Source: Hymenobacter ruricola (GTDB lineage: Bacteria; Bacteroidota; Bacteroidia; Cytophagales; Hymenobacteraceae). From it: 64,000 nt of DNA. Below, in pieces: positions 51,394-59,892 of the stretch. Below the pieces are notes generated by a model. It was not told where the DNA came from and searched no databases. It was given only the letters and a program-made list of their open reading frames with translations. The translations under genes and the position numbers were made by a program. Positions within the stretch are counted from its first letter, which is position 1. Each line of letters begins with the position of its first letter. The stretch spans positions 744,001 through 808,000 of the forward strand of contig NZ_JADQDM010000001.1 in NCBI RefSeq assembly GCF_015694525.1. Reading direction: 5' to 3'.

Positions 51394-51927
51394 ATGACCC
51401 GTTTCCTGCTGCTGACCCTCGGCGCGCTGGCCCTGTGCCCGGCCCTGAGCCAGGCCCAAACCACCCCCGCCCCGGCCTGGACCGACCGCACCCGCGCCCT
51501 GCCCGACGAGCTGCGCCGCCTGCCCGTGGGCCTCACCCTCTGGCACTCGCCCAACCCCATTTACCCCGAGCCCAACCCAGCCGTGCCCGGCGGCTACGTC
51601 TGGAAACACAGCACCAGCGTGCGCGCCGAAGCCGCCGACCTCGAAATCGTGAGCTGCGGCAGCTACATCTGGTACAGCGCCGCCGGCTGGCAAGCCAACC
51701 TGCACGAAACGCCCGCCGAATTCGCCGAGCTGTTCAACTGCCCCGGCGGCAAGCTCCGGCAGGGCGTCACCTACACGTTCGCCAAAAACTACCGCTACGC
51801 CGCCAGCGCCAAAAGCCTGTATGGCGGCGACGCCCTCTGGTTCATCATCGCCCGCGACGCGCAAGGCCGCCTCTACAAAGGCTACGGCCTGATTGAAACC
51901 GAAGCGGAGCCGCAAACCCGCAACTAA
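51394..51927 (+). CDS. Secreted protein of unknown function
   Basis: This 177-residue protein has a signal peptide ending at LSQAQT (residue 23). The mature part has a single globular domain with AADLEIVSCGSYIWYSAAGW and CPGGKLRQGVTYTFAKNYRY. Two cysteines could form a disulfide. I do not recognise the family. The ATG at 51394 is preceded by a partial -7 box at 51361-51368. It is 29 nt upstream of the YceI gene and probably in one operon with it. Confidence 0.75.
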   Translation: MTRFLLLTLGALALCPALSQAQTTPAPAWTDRTRALPDELRRLPVGLTLWHSPNPIYPEPNPAVPGGYVWKHSTSVRAEAADLEIVSCGSYIWYSAAGWQANLHETPAEFAELFNCPGGKLRQGVTYTFAKNYRYAASAKSLYGGDALWFIIARDAQGRLYKGYGLIETEAEPQTRN

Positions 51928-51956
51928 TTTCTTCCCACTTTTTATTGCCTCATTCC

Positions 51957-52511
51957 ATGAAAACTGCCCTGCTTTTCCTCGTTTCGCTCCTGACTTTGGT
52001 CGCCGCCCGGCCCGCCGCCACTACCTACCGCCTCGACCCCGCCGCCAGCACCCTCACCTGGACCGGCCACGCCGAAGCAGGCACCTGGGCGCCGCAGGGC
52101 ACCGTCCGGCTGCGCGAAGGCAGCCTTACGGCCGAGGGCTCCACCGTGCGCGCCGCCCGCGTGGTTGTCGACATGGCCACCATCGCCCACGAGCAGGCCC
52201 AACTGGCCGAGCACCTGCGCGGCGCCGACTTTTTTGACGCCGCCACCTATCCCACCGCCACGTTCCAGCTCACCGAATTCAAAGCGGGGCGGGCTTACGG
52301 CACGCTCACCATCAAAGGCGTAACCAAGCCGGTCGACATGCCGGTGGCCGTGGAGCCGGTGGCGGGCGGCCTGCGCCTGCGCGGCACCGCCACCCTCGAC
52401 CGCACCCGGTTCGGCATCAACTACAACTCCGCGTCCTTCTTCCAAAACCTGGGCAGCTACGCCATTCGCAACGACTTCCAGGTGGCGTTCGACATGGTGG
52501 CGCGGCCGTAG
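51957..52511 (+). CDS. YceI-like domain protein
   Basis: This 184-residue protein has a signal peptide and a lipocalin-like YceI barrel: TYRLDPAASTLTWTGHAEAG, VVVDMATIAHEQAQLAEHLR, GADFFDAATYPTATFQLTEF and YGTLTIKGVTKPVDMPV. Members bind polyisoprenoid or amphipathic lipids in the periplasm, sometimes under acid or osmotic stress. The start is the ATG at 51957. Confidence 0.92.
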   Translation: MKTALLFLVSLLTLVAARPAATTYRLDPAASTLTWTGHAEAGTWAPQGTVRLREGSLTAEGSTVRAARVVVDMATIAHEQAQLAEHLRGADFFDAATYPTATFQLTEFKAGRAYGTLTIKGVTKPVDMPVAVEPVAGGLRLRGTATLDRTRFGINYNSASFFQNLGSYAIRNDFQVAFDMVARP

Positions 52512-52593
52512 CGCCGGGCCCTGCGGTAACGCCGCGCGCTGCCATACGTAGGCACTACGCCGCCCGGCGCCATTTTTTAGTTTCGCTTTTGCC

Positions 52594-53262
52594 ATGCCCC
52601 TTGCTTCGTACTGGATGAGACTGGGCCAGTTTGTGCGAGGGCATAAGGCCTTAATTGTGTGGGGATGCGCGCTGCCCTGGCTGGTGTTTGGCGGGCTGGC
52701 CCTGAAGGTGCTCACCACCGGCCGGCTCTGGTTCGACGAGCCGCTGTTGTTGTTGTTGCACCAGCAGGCCACCCCGCTGCTCGACAAGCTGGCCATCGTG
52801 CTCACCATCATCGGCAATACCTGGCCCATGGTGGGCACGGGGCTGGCGCTGGCCGGCGGGCTCTGGTGGCGCGGCCGGCGCTTCGACGCGGGGGTATTTG
52901 CCCTGGCCGTGGGCGGCTCGATGCTGCTGACGCAAGTAATCAAGGCTCTGGTGGCGCGGGCCCGGCCGGAGCTGTGGCCCAGCATCCGGCCCGAAACCAC
53001 GCTCAGCTTCCCCAGCGGGCACGCCATGGACACGGCGGCATTGGCCACGGCTGTGGGCCTGCTGCTGTGGCGGCAGCGGGCGCCCTGGCCGGCCCGGGCG
53101 GTGGCGCCGCTGTTTGCGCTGGGCGTGGGCTGGGCGCGCATGTACCTGGGCGTGCATTACCCGTCCGATGTGCTGGCGGGCTGGGCCAGCGCGGTGGGCT
53201 GGGTGGTAGGAGTGTACGCGCTGGCGCGGCCGCAGCGGCCCGGCGAAATTCCTACCCGTTGA
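52594..53262 (+). CDS. PAP2 family phosphatase
   Basis: This 222-residue membrane protein has the three-part phosphatase signature: KALVARARP, then SFPSGHAMDTA, then RMYLGVHYPSDVLAGW. The first His (PSGH) and second His (GVHYPSD) are the catalytic residues. It may dephosphorylate undecaprenyl pyrophosphate or lipid phosphates in the membrane. Its last 11 nt overlap the end of the convergent GNAT gene. A near-match -7 box, TAGTTTCG, is at 52578-52585. Confidence 0.94.
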   Translation: MPLASYWMRLGQFVRGHKALIVWGCALPWLVFGGLALKVLTTGRLWFDEPLLLLLHQQATPLLDKLAIVLTIIGNTWPMVGTGLALAGGLWWRGRRFDAGVFALAVGGSMLLTQVIKALVARARPELWPSIRPETTLSFPSGHAMDTAALATAVGLLLWRQRAPWPARAVAPLFALGVGWARMYLGVHYPSDVLAGWASAVGWVVGVYALARPQRPGEIPTR

Positions 53263-53794
53263 GTGAGGCGGGGTTGTTGGCCTCGAACCACACGCAGCGC
53301 ACGCCGTCTTCCACGAATTCATTGCCTTCGCGCAAACCGATTTTGGTCAGAATCCGACGCGAGCCCACGTTTTCCACGTCGGCGTACGCGCAGATTTGGG
53401 GCAAATTCATGGTTTGAAACCCGTAGTCGAGCCAGGCCTGGGCCGCTTCGTACCCGTAGCCCTGCCGCCAGAACGGCGGCCGAAACCGGTAGCCGAGGTC
53501 GTAGAAATCTTGCCGGCCGTTGAGGGGGCCCGCCACCCGCTTCAGCCCCGCCCAGCCCATAAACTCGCCGGTTTCGCGCAGCAGCACGGCCCAGCGCCCG
53601 ATGCCGTTGGCCACGTACTGCGCCCGAATGAAGCGTATCATGTCCAGGCTTTCGGCCGGCTCCGTCAGCAGCCGCCCGCCGATGCCGCCGAGGTAGCGGT
53701 GCACGGCCGGGTCGGAATCCAGCGCAAACATGCCGGCGGTGTCGGCCTCGGTGAGCGGGCGCAGGTGCAGGCGGGCGGTGTCGAAGGGCAGCAT
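53252..53794 (-). CDS. GNAT family N-acetyltransferase (RimJ/RimL type)
   Basis: This 180-residue protein starts at the ATG at 53794. It has TARLHLRPLTEADTAGMFAL at the N-terminus and the acetyl-CoA loop in RPPFWRQGYGYEAAQAWLDY. VENVGSRRILTKIGLREGNE is the usual strand-helix near the C-terminus. It would acetylate an amine on a protein or small molecule. It follows the TlpA-like gene by 25 nt on the same strand and overlaps the PAP2 gene end to end by 11 nt. Confidence 0.93.
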   Translation of the reverse strand: MLPFDTARLHLRPLTEADTAGMFALDSDPAVHRYLGGIGGRLLTEPAESLDMIRFIRAQYVANGIGRWAVLLRETGEFMGWAGLKRVAGPLNGRQDFYDLGYRFRPPFWRQGYGYEAAQAWLDYGFQTMNLPQICAYADVENVGSRRILTKIGLREGNEFVEDGVRCVWFEANNPASLNG

Positions 53795-53819
53795 GGGCGG
53801 AGGGTGAAATGAACAAAGT

Positions 53820-55319
53820 TTACGGCTTACGGCCCAGCGACCCCGCCGCGGCCCGCAGAGCGGTTTCGAGCGTGGTGGCCGCCGCCGGGTCGCTGGGCCG
53901 CGGGGCGTTGCCGTCGAGGATGCGGCCATCGGGGCCCAGCAGCCAGTATTGGGGCACGCCCCGCTCTTCCCAGAGCCGGCGCAGGGCGGGGTCGGCCATC
54001 TGGCCCAGGGCCTGCACCTGGTTGGGCGCGTCGGTGAGGTGGTCGGCGGCCACGGCCCGGCGCCAGGCCGCCGCGCTGGCATCGATGGAAAGGCTGACGA
54101 ACACCAGCTGCCCGGCCTGCGCCGCAAACCGGGCCTGCAAGGCCCGCAGCGCCGGGGCTTCGGCCCGGCAGGGCTGGCACCAGCTGGCCCACAAATCCAG
54201 GTACACGAGCTGGCCCTGGAAGTCGGCCAGGCGCACGGGCTGGCCCGCCAGGTTGGTCAGGGTAAAGTTGGGTACTGGCTGCCCGGCGCGGGTAAAGGCC
54301 AGCTGCGCCTGCCGCCGGGCCAGCGCCGCGCGCAGCTCCTGGTCGGGGCCAAGGGTTTGAAAATGGGCCAGCAGGGGCGCCAGGTCGCTTTCGTAGCCGG
54401 CCTGCAGCAGGTCGTCCAGCGTTTGGGCCAGCAGGTAGGTGCGGGTGGGGCCGGCCGGCAGCACCCGCCGCACCGTGTCGTAGGCCCACGGAAACTGCCG
54501 GGGCACGAAGGCGGAAAACGACAGGCGCTGCCGCCGCTCGCGCAGCAGGTAGCGCACGTAGCCCACGGCAAACCCCCGGTAGGCCCCGTGCGCCAGCAGC
54601 GAGTCCTGCGGCCAGGGCAGCTCCGCCAGAAAAGAATAATACGACTCGGGCAGCTTTCGCACCACCGGGCCCTGGCCCCAAGCGCGGTATTCGTAGTCCA
54701 TATGGAGCCCCAGCAGGGCCTGGCCCCAGGCGTAGCGAATGGCCGCTGCTTCCTGCCGCCGAAACGTCGGCGGCAGCGGATGGGCGCGGTCCGCTTCGGC
54801 CAGCACGGCTTCGGCCCGCTGCCGGTACCGGTCGGCCCTGGCGCGCATTCGGGCCGGGCTCTTTGGCTCGGGCCGGCCTTCGGGAGCGTCGTAAAAATTC
54901 TCGACGCGGGCCCGCTGCTGGGCGGTGCGGTAGTAGTTGGCCGCTGCCCCGCGCCCCGCAAAGCGCAGGCTGCGCTGGGGCCGCTTCGCGTCAATTTCCA
55001 GCGTAAGCGTGTCGCCGGGCGCAAGCCACAGGGGAATGACGCGGCGGGCCCGCGCCGGCCGGCCCAGGCCCCACTGCGCGGCCAGCGGCCGGCGCAGGCT
55101 GTCGAGTTCAACCGTGAATCGGCCCGCCGCGTTCAGCCGGGCCGTGGCCATCACCGGCGTGGGGTCGAGCAGGCTGCGCGGCCGGGCCAGAAACACCACC
55201 GAGTCCTTGGGGTGCAACACGCGGCCCCGCAGTATGGCGGGAGCCGTGGGCTGGGCCGCAGCCCCGCCGCTGGCCATCGCCAGCAGCAGAATGATTATTT
55301 GTTGTATGAGCGAGGGCAT
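53820..55319 (-). CDS. Secreted TlpA-like thioredoxin-fold protein
   Basis: This 499-residue protein starts at the ATG at 55319 with a signal peptide (ending near ASGGAAAQP). The long N-terminal part has a DUF4369-like beta domain and helices. The C-terminal 150 residues are a TlpA thioredoxin fold with WASWCQPCRAEAPALRALQA and VPQYWLLGPDGRILDG (cis-Pro). It would act in periplasmic thiol-disulfide exchange. It starts 21 nt after the GH31 gene on the same strand, suggesting an operon. Confidence 0.9.
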   Translation of the reverse strand: MPSLIQQIIILLLAMASGGAAAQPTAPAILRGRVLHPKDSVVFLARPRSLLDPTPVMATARLNAAGRFTVELDSLRRPLAAQWGLGRPARARRVIPLWLAPGDTLTLEIDAKRPQRSLRFAGRGAAANYYRTAQQRARVENFYDAPEGRPEPKSPARMRARADRYRQRAEAVLAEADRAHPLPPTFRRQEAAAIRYAWGQALLGLHMDYEYRAWGQGPVVRKLPESYYSFLAELPWPQDSLLAHGAYRGFAVGYVRYLLRERRQRLSFSAFVPRQFPWAYDTVRRVLPAGPTRTYLLAQTLDDLLQAGYESDLAPLLAHFQTLGPDQELRAALARRQAQLAFTRAGQPVPNFTLTNLAGQPVRLADFQGQLVYLDLWASWCQPCRAEAPALRALQARFAAQAGQLVFVSLSIDASAAAWRRAVAADHLTDAPNQVQALGQMADPALRRLWEERGVPQYWLLGPDGRILDGNAPRPSDPAAATTLETALRAAAGSLGRKP

Positions 55320-55340
55320 AAGCACTGGCATGGCGGGCCG

Positions 55341-58300
55341 CTACGGCGTCACAATCAGCCGCTGGTGCTGCCCCTCCACTTCCGCGGTGTACACGCCGGG
55401 GGCGGCATTGCGGGCGTCCCAGCGCAGGGTGTGCGGGCCGGGCTCGTTCGACAAAATTTCGGTAAAAACCAGCTGCCCCCGGCTATTAACAATCCTCAGG
55501 GCCGCCGCGACGCGCACGGTGCTGGTTTCCAGCTTGGGGTTGTGGCGGTCGGGCCGAATGTCGACGGTGGGCGTGGTGGGCGGGTGGCGGGTGTAGTGCA
55601 GCGTGGTGCCGCCGGGCCCGAAGCTGCGGGCGTCCGGGGCTTCCAGCGTCAGGGCATCGGGCCCGGCATCGGGCGCGGTTTCGGTGAGGATTTTCAGGCC
55701 GCTCAGGCGCACGGACACGCCCGCGTTCATCAGAAAATGCACCTCCAGCTCGTGCGTCGCGGGATTATAGGAATAGCCTTCGGCAGGCACGGGCTTTTCA
55801 TCGAAGAAAATAGCGGTGGGCGGCGCAGCCACCCGCTGCACCAGCAGCCGCAGGTAGCGAAACACCGGCTGGCCCGGGTACTCGCCGTTGCTGCTCAGGA
55901 TGATGTCGGTCTGGGCGGGCGTGCAGAAGCCGCGGGCCGTGAGGGTTTCGTACTGCCGCCGGGCCAGCGCCTGGGCCGAGTGCCCGTCGTCGTCATACAT
56001 CGTGAACTCCGACTCCGACGCGCTCGGGTCGGGGTAGTAGCGCAGCAGCAGCGTATCGGGACGGTAGAGCGCCGTGCTGGGGCGGTAGGCCGTCATCGGC
56101 AGGAAGGCCCCGGCGCGCACCAGCAGCGGCGCGTGCGCCAGGGGCGCGGGCACGCCCACCGTGCGGTCGCCGGCATAAGTGTGGTTGGTGTAGAAGTCAA
56201 TCCAGTTGCCGGCGGGCAGCCGCACGTTGCGCCGCCGCTGGCTGGGGTGTAGCACGGGCGCCACCAGCAGGTTGGGGCCGAGTAAGTACTGAGAATTCTG
56301 GTCGTCCGTCGCCGCGGGTGGGGGGCCAGTCCGGGGGCTGGGTTCGGGGTATTCCGTGCTGAAATCCAGGGGCCGCACCAGCGGCGCGCCCTTGGTCGCG
56401 TTCTGCCAGGCCAGCGTGTAGAGGTAGGGCAGCAGCTGGTAGCGCAGCCGCACGGCGTTGCGCACGCTGCTCTTGTAGGGGTCGGGATAATAGTAGGGCT
56501 CGGGGGGCACGCCTTCGCCGTGGGGCCGCAGAATGGGGCAGAGGCTGGCCATCTGCAGCCAGCGGGTGTACAGCTCCGGGTCGATGCCGCCCACGCAGAA
56601 GCCGCCGGCGTCGGAATGCATGTAGCCCACGCCGCCCTGGCCCATGCCCAGCATCACCGGAACCTGGGCCTGGTAGCCGCTCCAGGAGCGGTTGATGTCG
56701 CCCGACCACGGGAAAACGGCGTTGCGCTGCATGCCCGCCCAGCCCGCGCGCGCCAGGTTGAACACCCGCTCCTCCGGGAAATCCCGGGCGTAGCCTTCGG
56801 TGAGAATGCTGGCCCAGCGTTGCCCGTAGGCGTTGTGCACGGCCCGGGCCGAACCGGCCACGTGCTGCATGTCAGCGGGGTGGTTTTCGGGCTCGCCGAG
56901 GTCGCTCCACCAGCCGGCGGCGCCCTCCTGGTGCAGTTTTTTATAGTAGCCCCACAGCCAGTCGCGGGTCTGGGGCTTGAACACGTCGAGGATGCTGGCC
57001 GGCCCGGCCCAGAACGAGCCCACCGTGAACGGCCGGCCCGCCGCCGTGGTGCCCACCAGCCCCAACGTGCGCACGGTGGAGTCGTTGCGCGAGGTGCGCA
57101 TCACGTAAGGCTCCGAAATCAGGACGGTCTTCACGCCCTGCTGGTTGAGGCGATTCATCATCCCGGCCGGGTCGGGGAATTTACTGCGGTCCCAGGCGAA
57201 ATCGCCTTGCCGGGTGGTGCCGCCAAACCAGTACAAATCCAGCACCAGCGCATCGAGCGGGAAGCCCTCGCGGCGCATGCGGGCAGCCACTTGCTGCATC
57301 TCCACATCGGTCTTGTAGCCAAAGCGGCTCTGAATCAGGCCCAGGGCCCAGCGCGGCGGCAGCGGCTGCCGCCCGGTGAGGGCCGTGTAGCGCTCCAGGA
57401 TTTCGGCCTGGTTGCGGCCCGTTATCACGAAGTAGGAGAGGGCGGTGAGGTTTTCGCCGCCGTATTCCAGCAGGTTTTTATCGGCCTTGCCCAAATCGAG
57501 GTAGCCCGGCGCGTGGTTATCAAAAAACAGCATGTAGCCCCGGCTGCTGAGCACCGTGGGCAGCGTGATGTTGAGATTGGGCTCGTTGTTCTGCGAGCCG
57601 TAGTGGGCCTGGTTGTACAGCTCTAGCCGGTAGCCGCGCCGGTCCAGCGGCAGCGCGCGGGAGCCGGTGCCGTAGAGCCGTTCGCCCGGCGCGAGGCGGA
57701 AGCGTACGGCCACGCCGCTAGGTTCAGGTGCGATGGTCGGGCTAGGCGTAGAGGCTGCGCGGCGAAAGGCAGCACCCTTTTCACCTACTAACGGTTCCAC
57801 GCCATTCATAATGCTGATACCCAGGTCGTCTTTATCAACAACCACGACTTGCTGGTGTAGCGGCGAGATAAAATCACCGGCGATAGGCCACATCAAAGTA
57901 GCTTTTGTCTGCCGAATATCGCCACTGGCTAATTGCTTTTTCCAATGCTTGACAGCCGCTTCCGGTGCTTCCCAATCTGGCCCGTGGTAGCCTGATGAAT
58001 TAGGCGGAAACCATTGGGATACAGGCTTTTCAATTACACTCAGCGATGAATCGGTGTCGGGTTTTGCACCCGAAGCAAAATAGCTGATTTTTACTACCCC
58101 CATTCTCCAGGGGCGTACCTGCCGGATGCTACCGTCAGTAGCCGCAATAGTCAAAACGTGTGTGCGAATGTCGTATTTGTGCGACCGATACCGCCCGCCC
58201 GGCACCGCCCGCGCCGGCACCACGCGCCGCCCAAACGGGTCCGAGGCCGGTGGGCCATCGGCCGCGCGCTGGGCCTGAGCGGCGGGTGCCAGCAGCCCGG

Positions 58301-58361
58301 CCAGCGCGCCGGCTTGCAACAACGTAATACAGCAGGAAACCAGGCGGCGAGAAACCTTCAT
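55341..58361 (-). CDS. Secreted glycoside hydrolase family 31 (alpha-glucosidase-like)
   Basis: This protein of about 1006 residues starts at the ATG at 58361 with a signal peptide. The N-terminal beta sandwich precedes the GH31 barrel: PPRWALGLIQSRFGYKT, DALVLDLYWFGGTTRQGDF, WWSDLGEPENHP (the nucleophile Asp region) and YMHSDAGGFCVGG. A C-terminal beta region ends with GQLVFTEILSN and PGVYTAEVEGQ, like a T9SS sorting domain. Relatives hydrolyse alpha-glucosides or alpha-xylosides. The DNA at 57790-58110 is about 50% GC, lower than the surroundings. It is the first gene of a probable operon with TlpA-like and GNAT genes. Confidence 0.93.
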   Translation of the reverse strand: MKVSRRLVSCCITLLQAGALAGLLAPAAQAQRAADGPPASDPFGRRVVPARAVPGGRYRSHKYDIRTHVLTIAATDGSIRQVRPWRMGVVKISYFASGAKPDTDSSLSVIEKPVSQWFPPNSSGYHGPDWEAPEAAVKHWKKQLASGDIRQTKATLMWPIAGDFISPLHQQVVVVDKDDLGISIMNGVEPLVGEKGAAFRRAASTPSPTIAPEPSGVAVRFRLAPGERLYGTGSRALPLDRRGYRLELYNQAHYGSQNNEPNLNITLPTVLSSRGYMLFFDNHAPGYLDLGKADKNLLEYGGENLTALSYFVITGRNQAEILERYTALTGRQPLPPRWALGLIQSRFGYKTDVEMQQVAARMRREGFPLDALVLDLYWFGGTTRQGDFAWDRSKFPDPAGMMNRLNQQGVKTVLISEPYVMRTSRNDSTVRTLGLVGTTAAGRPFTVGSFWAGPASILDVFKPQTRDWLWGYYKKLHQEGAAGWWSDLGEPENHPADMQHVAGSARAVHNAYGQRWASILTEGYARDFPEERVFNLARAGWAGMQRNAVFPWSGDINRSWSGYQAQVPVMLGMGQGGVGYMHSDAGGFCVGGIDPELYTRWLQMASLCPILRPHGEGVPPEPYYYPDPYKSSVRNAVRLRYQLLPYLYTLAWQNATKGAPLVRPLDFSTEYPEPSPRTGPPPAATDDQNSQYLLGPNLLVAPVLHPSQRRRNVRLPAGNWIDFYTNHTYAGDRTVGVPAPLAHAPLLVRAGAFLPMTAYRPSTALYRPDTLLLRYYPDPSASESEFTMYDDDGHSAQALARRQYETLTARGFCTPAQTDIILSSNGEYPGQPVFRYLRLLVQRVAAPPTAIFFDEKPVPAEGYSYNPATHELEVHFLMNAGVSVRLSGLKILTETAPDAGPDALTLEAPDARSFGPGGTTLHYTRHPPTTPTVDIRPDRHNPKLETSTVRVAAALRIVNSRGQLVFTEILSNEPGPHTLRWDARNAAPGVYTAEVEGQHQRLIVTP

Positions 58362-58372
58362 CAAAAGCAAAT

Positions 58373-58421
58373 GGGCGGCGAAGCGGAAGGCGGCAAGTTA
58401 CCGCTTCGCGCTTCGCCGCCC
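58373..58421 (-). terminator. Hairpin after the T9SS protein gene, possible terminator
   Basis: Perfect 13-nt arms (58373-58385 and 58409-58421, GGGCGGCGAAGCG). On the minus strand it follows the stop at 58449, but only a broken T tract comes after the stem. It also lies 12 nt before the GH31 start. Confidence 0.45.
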
Positions 58422-58448
58422 AACAGCGGTGGCCAGTCCACGGCCGGT

Positions 58449-59882
58449 TTAGGGCCGGAGCAGGCGCAGGGCCTGGCGGGGGCCGCCGTCGGCGGGGGCC
58501 AGGGTGAGCAGGTAGAGGCCGGCGGGCAGGCTCGGGGGCAGGGCCAGGCGCTGCGTGGGAGCGCCGCTGCCGGGCCAGCGGGCCAGCTCGCGGCCCAGCG
58601 CGTCGCGCAAGGTGAGGGTGCCGCGCAGCGCCTGCCCGGCCGCGAGCTGCACCACGCCGTCGGCGCCCACCGGGTTGGGGTAGGCGGTCAGGGCGTTGGC
58701 CGGGGCCAGCCCGGGGCGGGCGGCCGTGACGGCGCTGCGGCGCAGCTCGCCCCAGAAGATGTCCTCGCCGCCGATGGGGCCCTGGCTGCCCGAGCCGGCG
58801 AAGACGTAGTTGCCCGAGCCGGGGGCCACGGCCAGCCCACACAAGGTTTCGTTGCCGGGGCGGATGAGCACCGTGTCGCGCAGGGGCAGACCGGCGGGCG
58901 AAATCTTGGCAAAGCCCAGGTCCTGCCCGCCGGAGGTGGTGTTGATGCCGCCGCCCACCACGAAGTTGCCGTCCGGCGTGGCCCGAATGAAGTCCGGCCC
59001 GAACAGGTAGCCCCGCGCCGTGAGGGTCCGATTCCACACCACGTTCAGGTTGGCGTCGAACCGGGCCACGCCCTCCCCGGTTGCTACAATATACTCGTTA
59101 CCATCGTAGATGAAATCGCCAAATGCCGGGCCATTAGGCAATATAGGCAACTCTATTCCCCGGACGCCGGCGGCATCGAAACGCACAAAGTTGCCGGTGT
59201 AAGGCGGCGTGGAATTATATGCTCCGACCCAATACCCGCCGTTGTTGGCCGGAAGCAACAAGCCTAACTGTCCCAAATCGGACGGTGAATAGGCCACGAT
59301 GACCTGTTGCAGGCGCTGCCCCGAGGGGGATATGCGCACGAGTTGCGGGGCGCCCTCCAGGTTGGCCGCCAGCACGAAATCACCTGCCGGGGTCAACTGC
59401 GGCCGGGAGTAGTAATCTTGAAACGGGCTCTGGGCGCGGCGGGTCCAGAGCGTGTCGCCCTGCGGGCTGAACAAGGCCAGGAACGCATCGTCCTGCGTGG
59501 TGCCCGAGGACGTGAAGCTGCTGCCCACCAGCAGCACCCGGCCCGCCGCGTCCTCCAACGCGTGCTGAACGTAGAATCCACGCGCTCCCCGCAGGCCGTA
59601 GTGCCGGGTCCAGAGCGTGTCGCCCACGGCGTTGAGGCGCAGCAGGTAGAGTTCGCCGGGCCGGTTGGGGGTCGCGCCAAAATATTGCGAGCCGCCCAGC
59701 AGGTAGCCCCCGGCGCGCAGGCTGGCCATGGCCCCCATCGTTTCCTGGCCCGTGGCCGTGCCGTAGGCTTTTTGCCGCAGCAGCTGCGCGTGGGCCGCCG
59801 GCGCGCCGGCCAGCAGGCCCAGCAGCACGGCCAGCCACAGTATCCCGGCCCGCAATGGCCGGCTGTTTAGGTTATGTCTCAT
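58449..59882 (-). CDS. Secreted repeat protein with T9SS sorting domain
   Basis: This 477-residue protein has a signal peptide ending near AAHAQL. The body contains propeller-like repeats with the pattern GDTLWTRHYGL, GDTLWTRRAQS and NVVWNRTLTARGY, spaced as in delta-60 or YVTN-type repeats. The last 80 residues (LTAYPNPVGADGVVQ, DALGRELARWPG, LPAGLYLLTLAP) form the T9SS type A sorting domain. It is probably a surface or secreted protein of unknown function. It begins 11 nt after the broken metalloprotease gene on the same strand. Confidence 0.87.
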   Translation of the reverse strand: MRHNLNSRPLRAGILWLAVLLGLLAGAPAAHAQLLRQKAYGTATGQETMGAMASLRAGGYLLGGSQYFGATPNRPGELYLLRLNAVGDTLWTRHYGLRGARGFYVQHALEDAAGRVLLVGSSFTSSGTTQDDAFLALFSPQGDTLWTRRAQSPFQDYYSRPQLTPAGDFVLAANLEGAPQLVRISPSGQRLQQVIVAYSPSDLGQLGLLLPANNGGYWVGAYNSTPPYTGNFVRFDAAGVRGIELPILPNGPAFGDFIYDGNEYIVATGEGVARFDANLNVVWNRTLTARGYLFGPDFIRATPDGNFVVGGGINTTSGGQDLGFAKISPAGLPLRDTVLIRPGNETLCGLAVAPGSGNYVFAGSGSQGPIGGEDIFWGELRRSAVTAARPGLAPANALTAYPNPVGADGVVQLAAGQALRGTLTLRDALGRELARWPGSGAPTQRLALPPSLPAGLYLLTLAPADGGPRQALRLLRP

Positions 59883-59892
59883 GGTCGGGTGC

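Noticed and set aside
49675..51915. A minus-strand frame open without a stop upstream of DUF421 for over 700 codons
   Set aside because: It runs antisense through the membrane AraC and secreted protein genes, has low-complexity His/Gln/Ala-rich translation and no family similarity. High GC often leaves antisense frames open.
53949..56252. A 767-codon plus-strand frame opposite the TlpA-like and GH31 genes
   Set aside because: It covers two well-supported genes in antisense and has an Arg/Gly/Pro-rich, motif-free translation.
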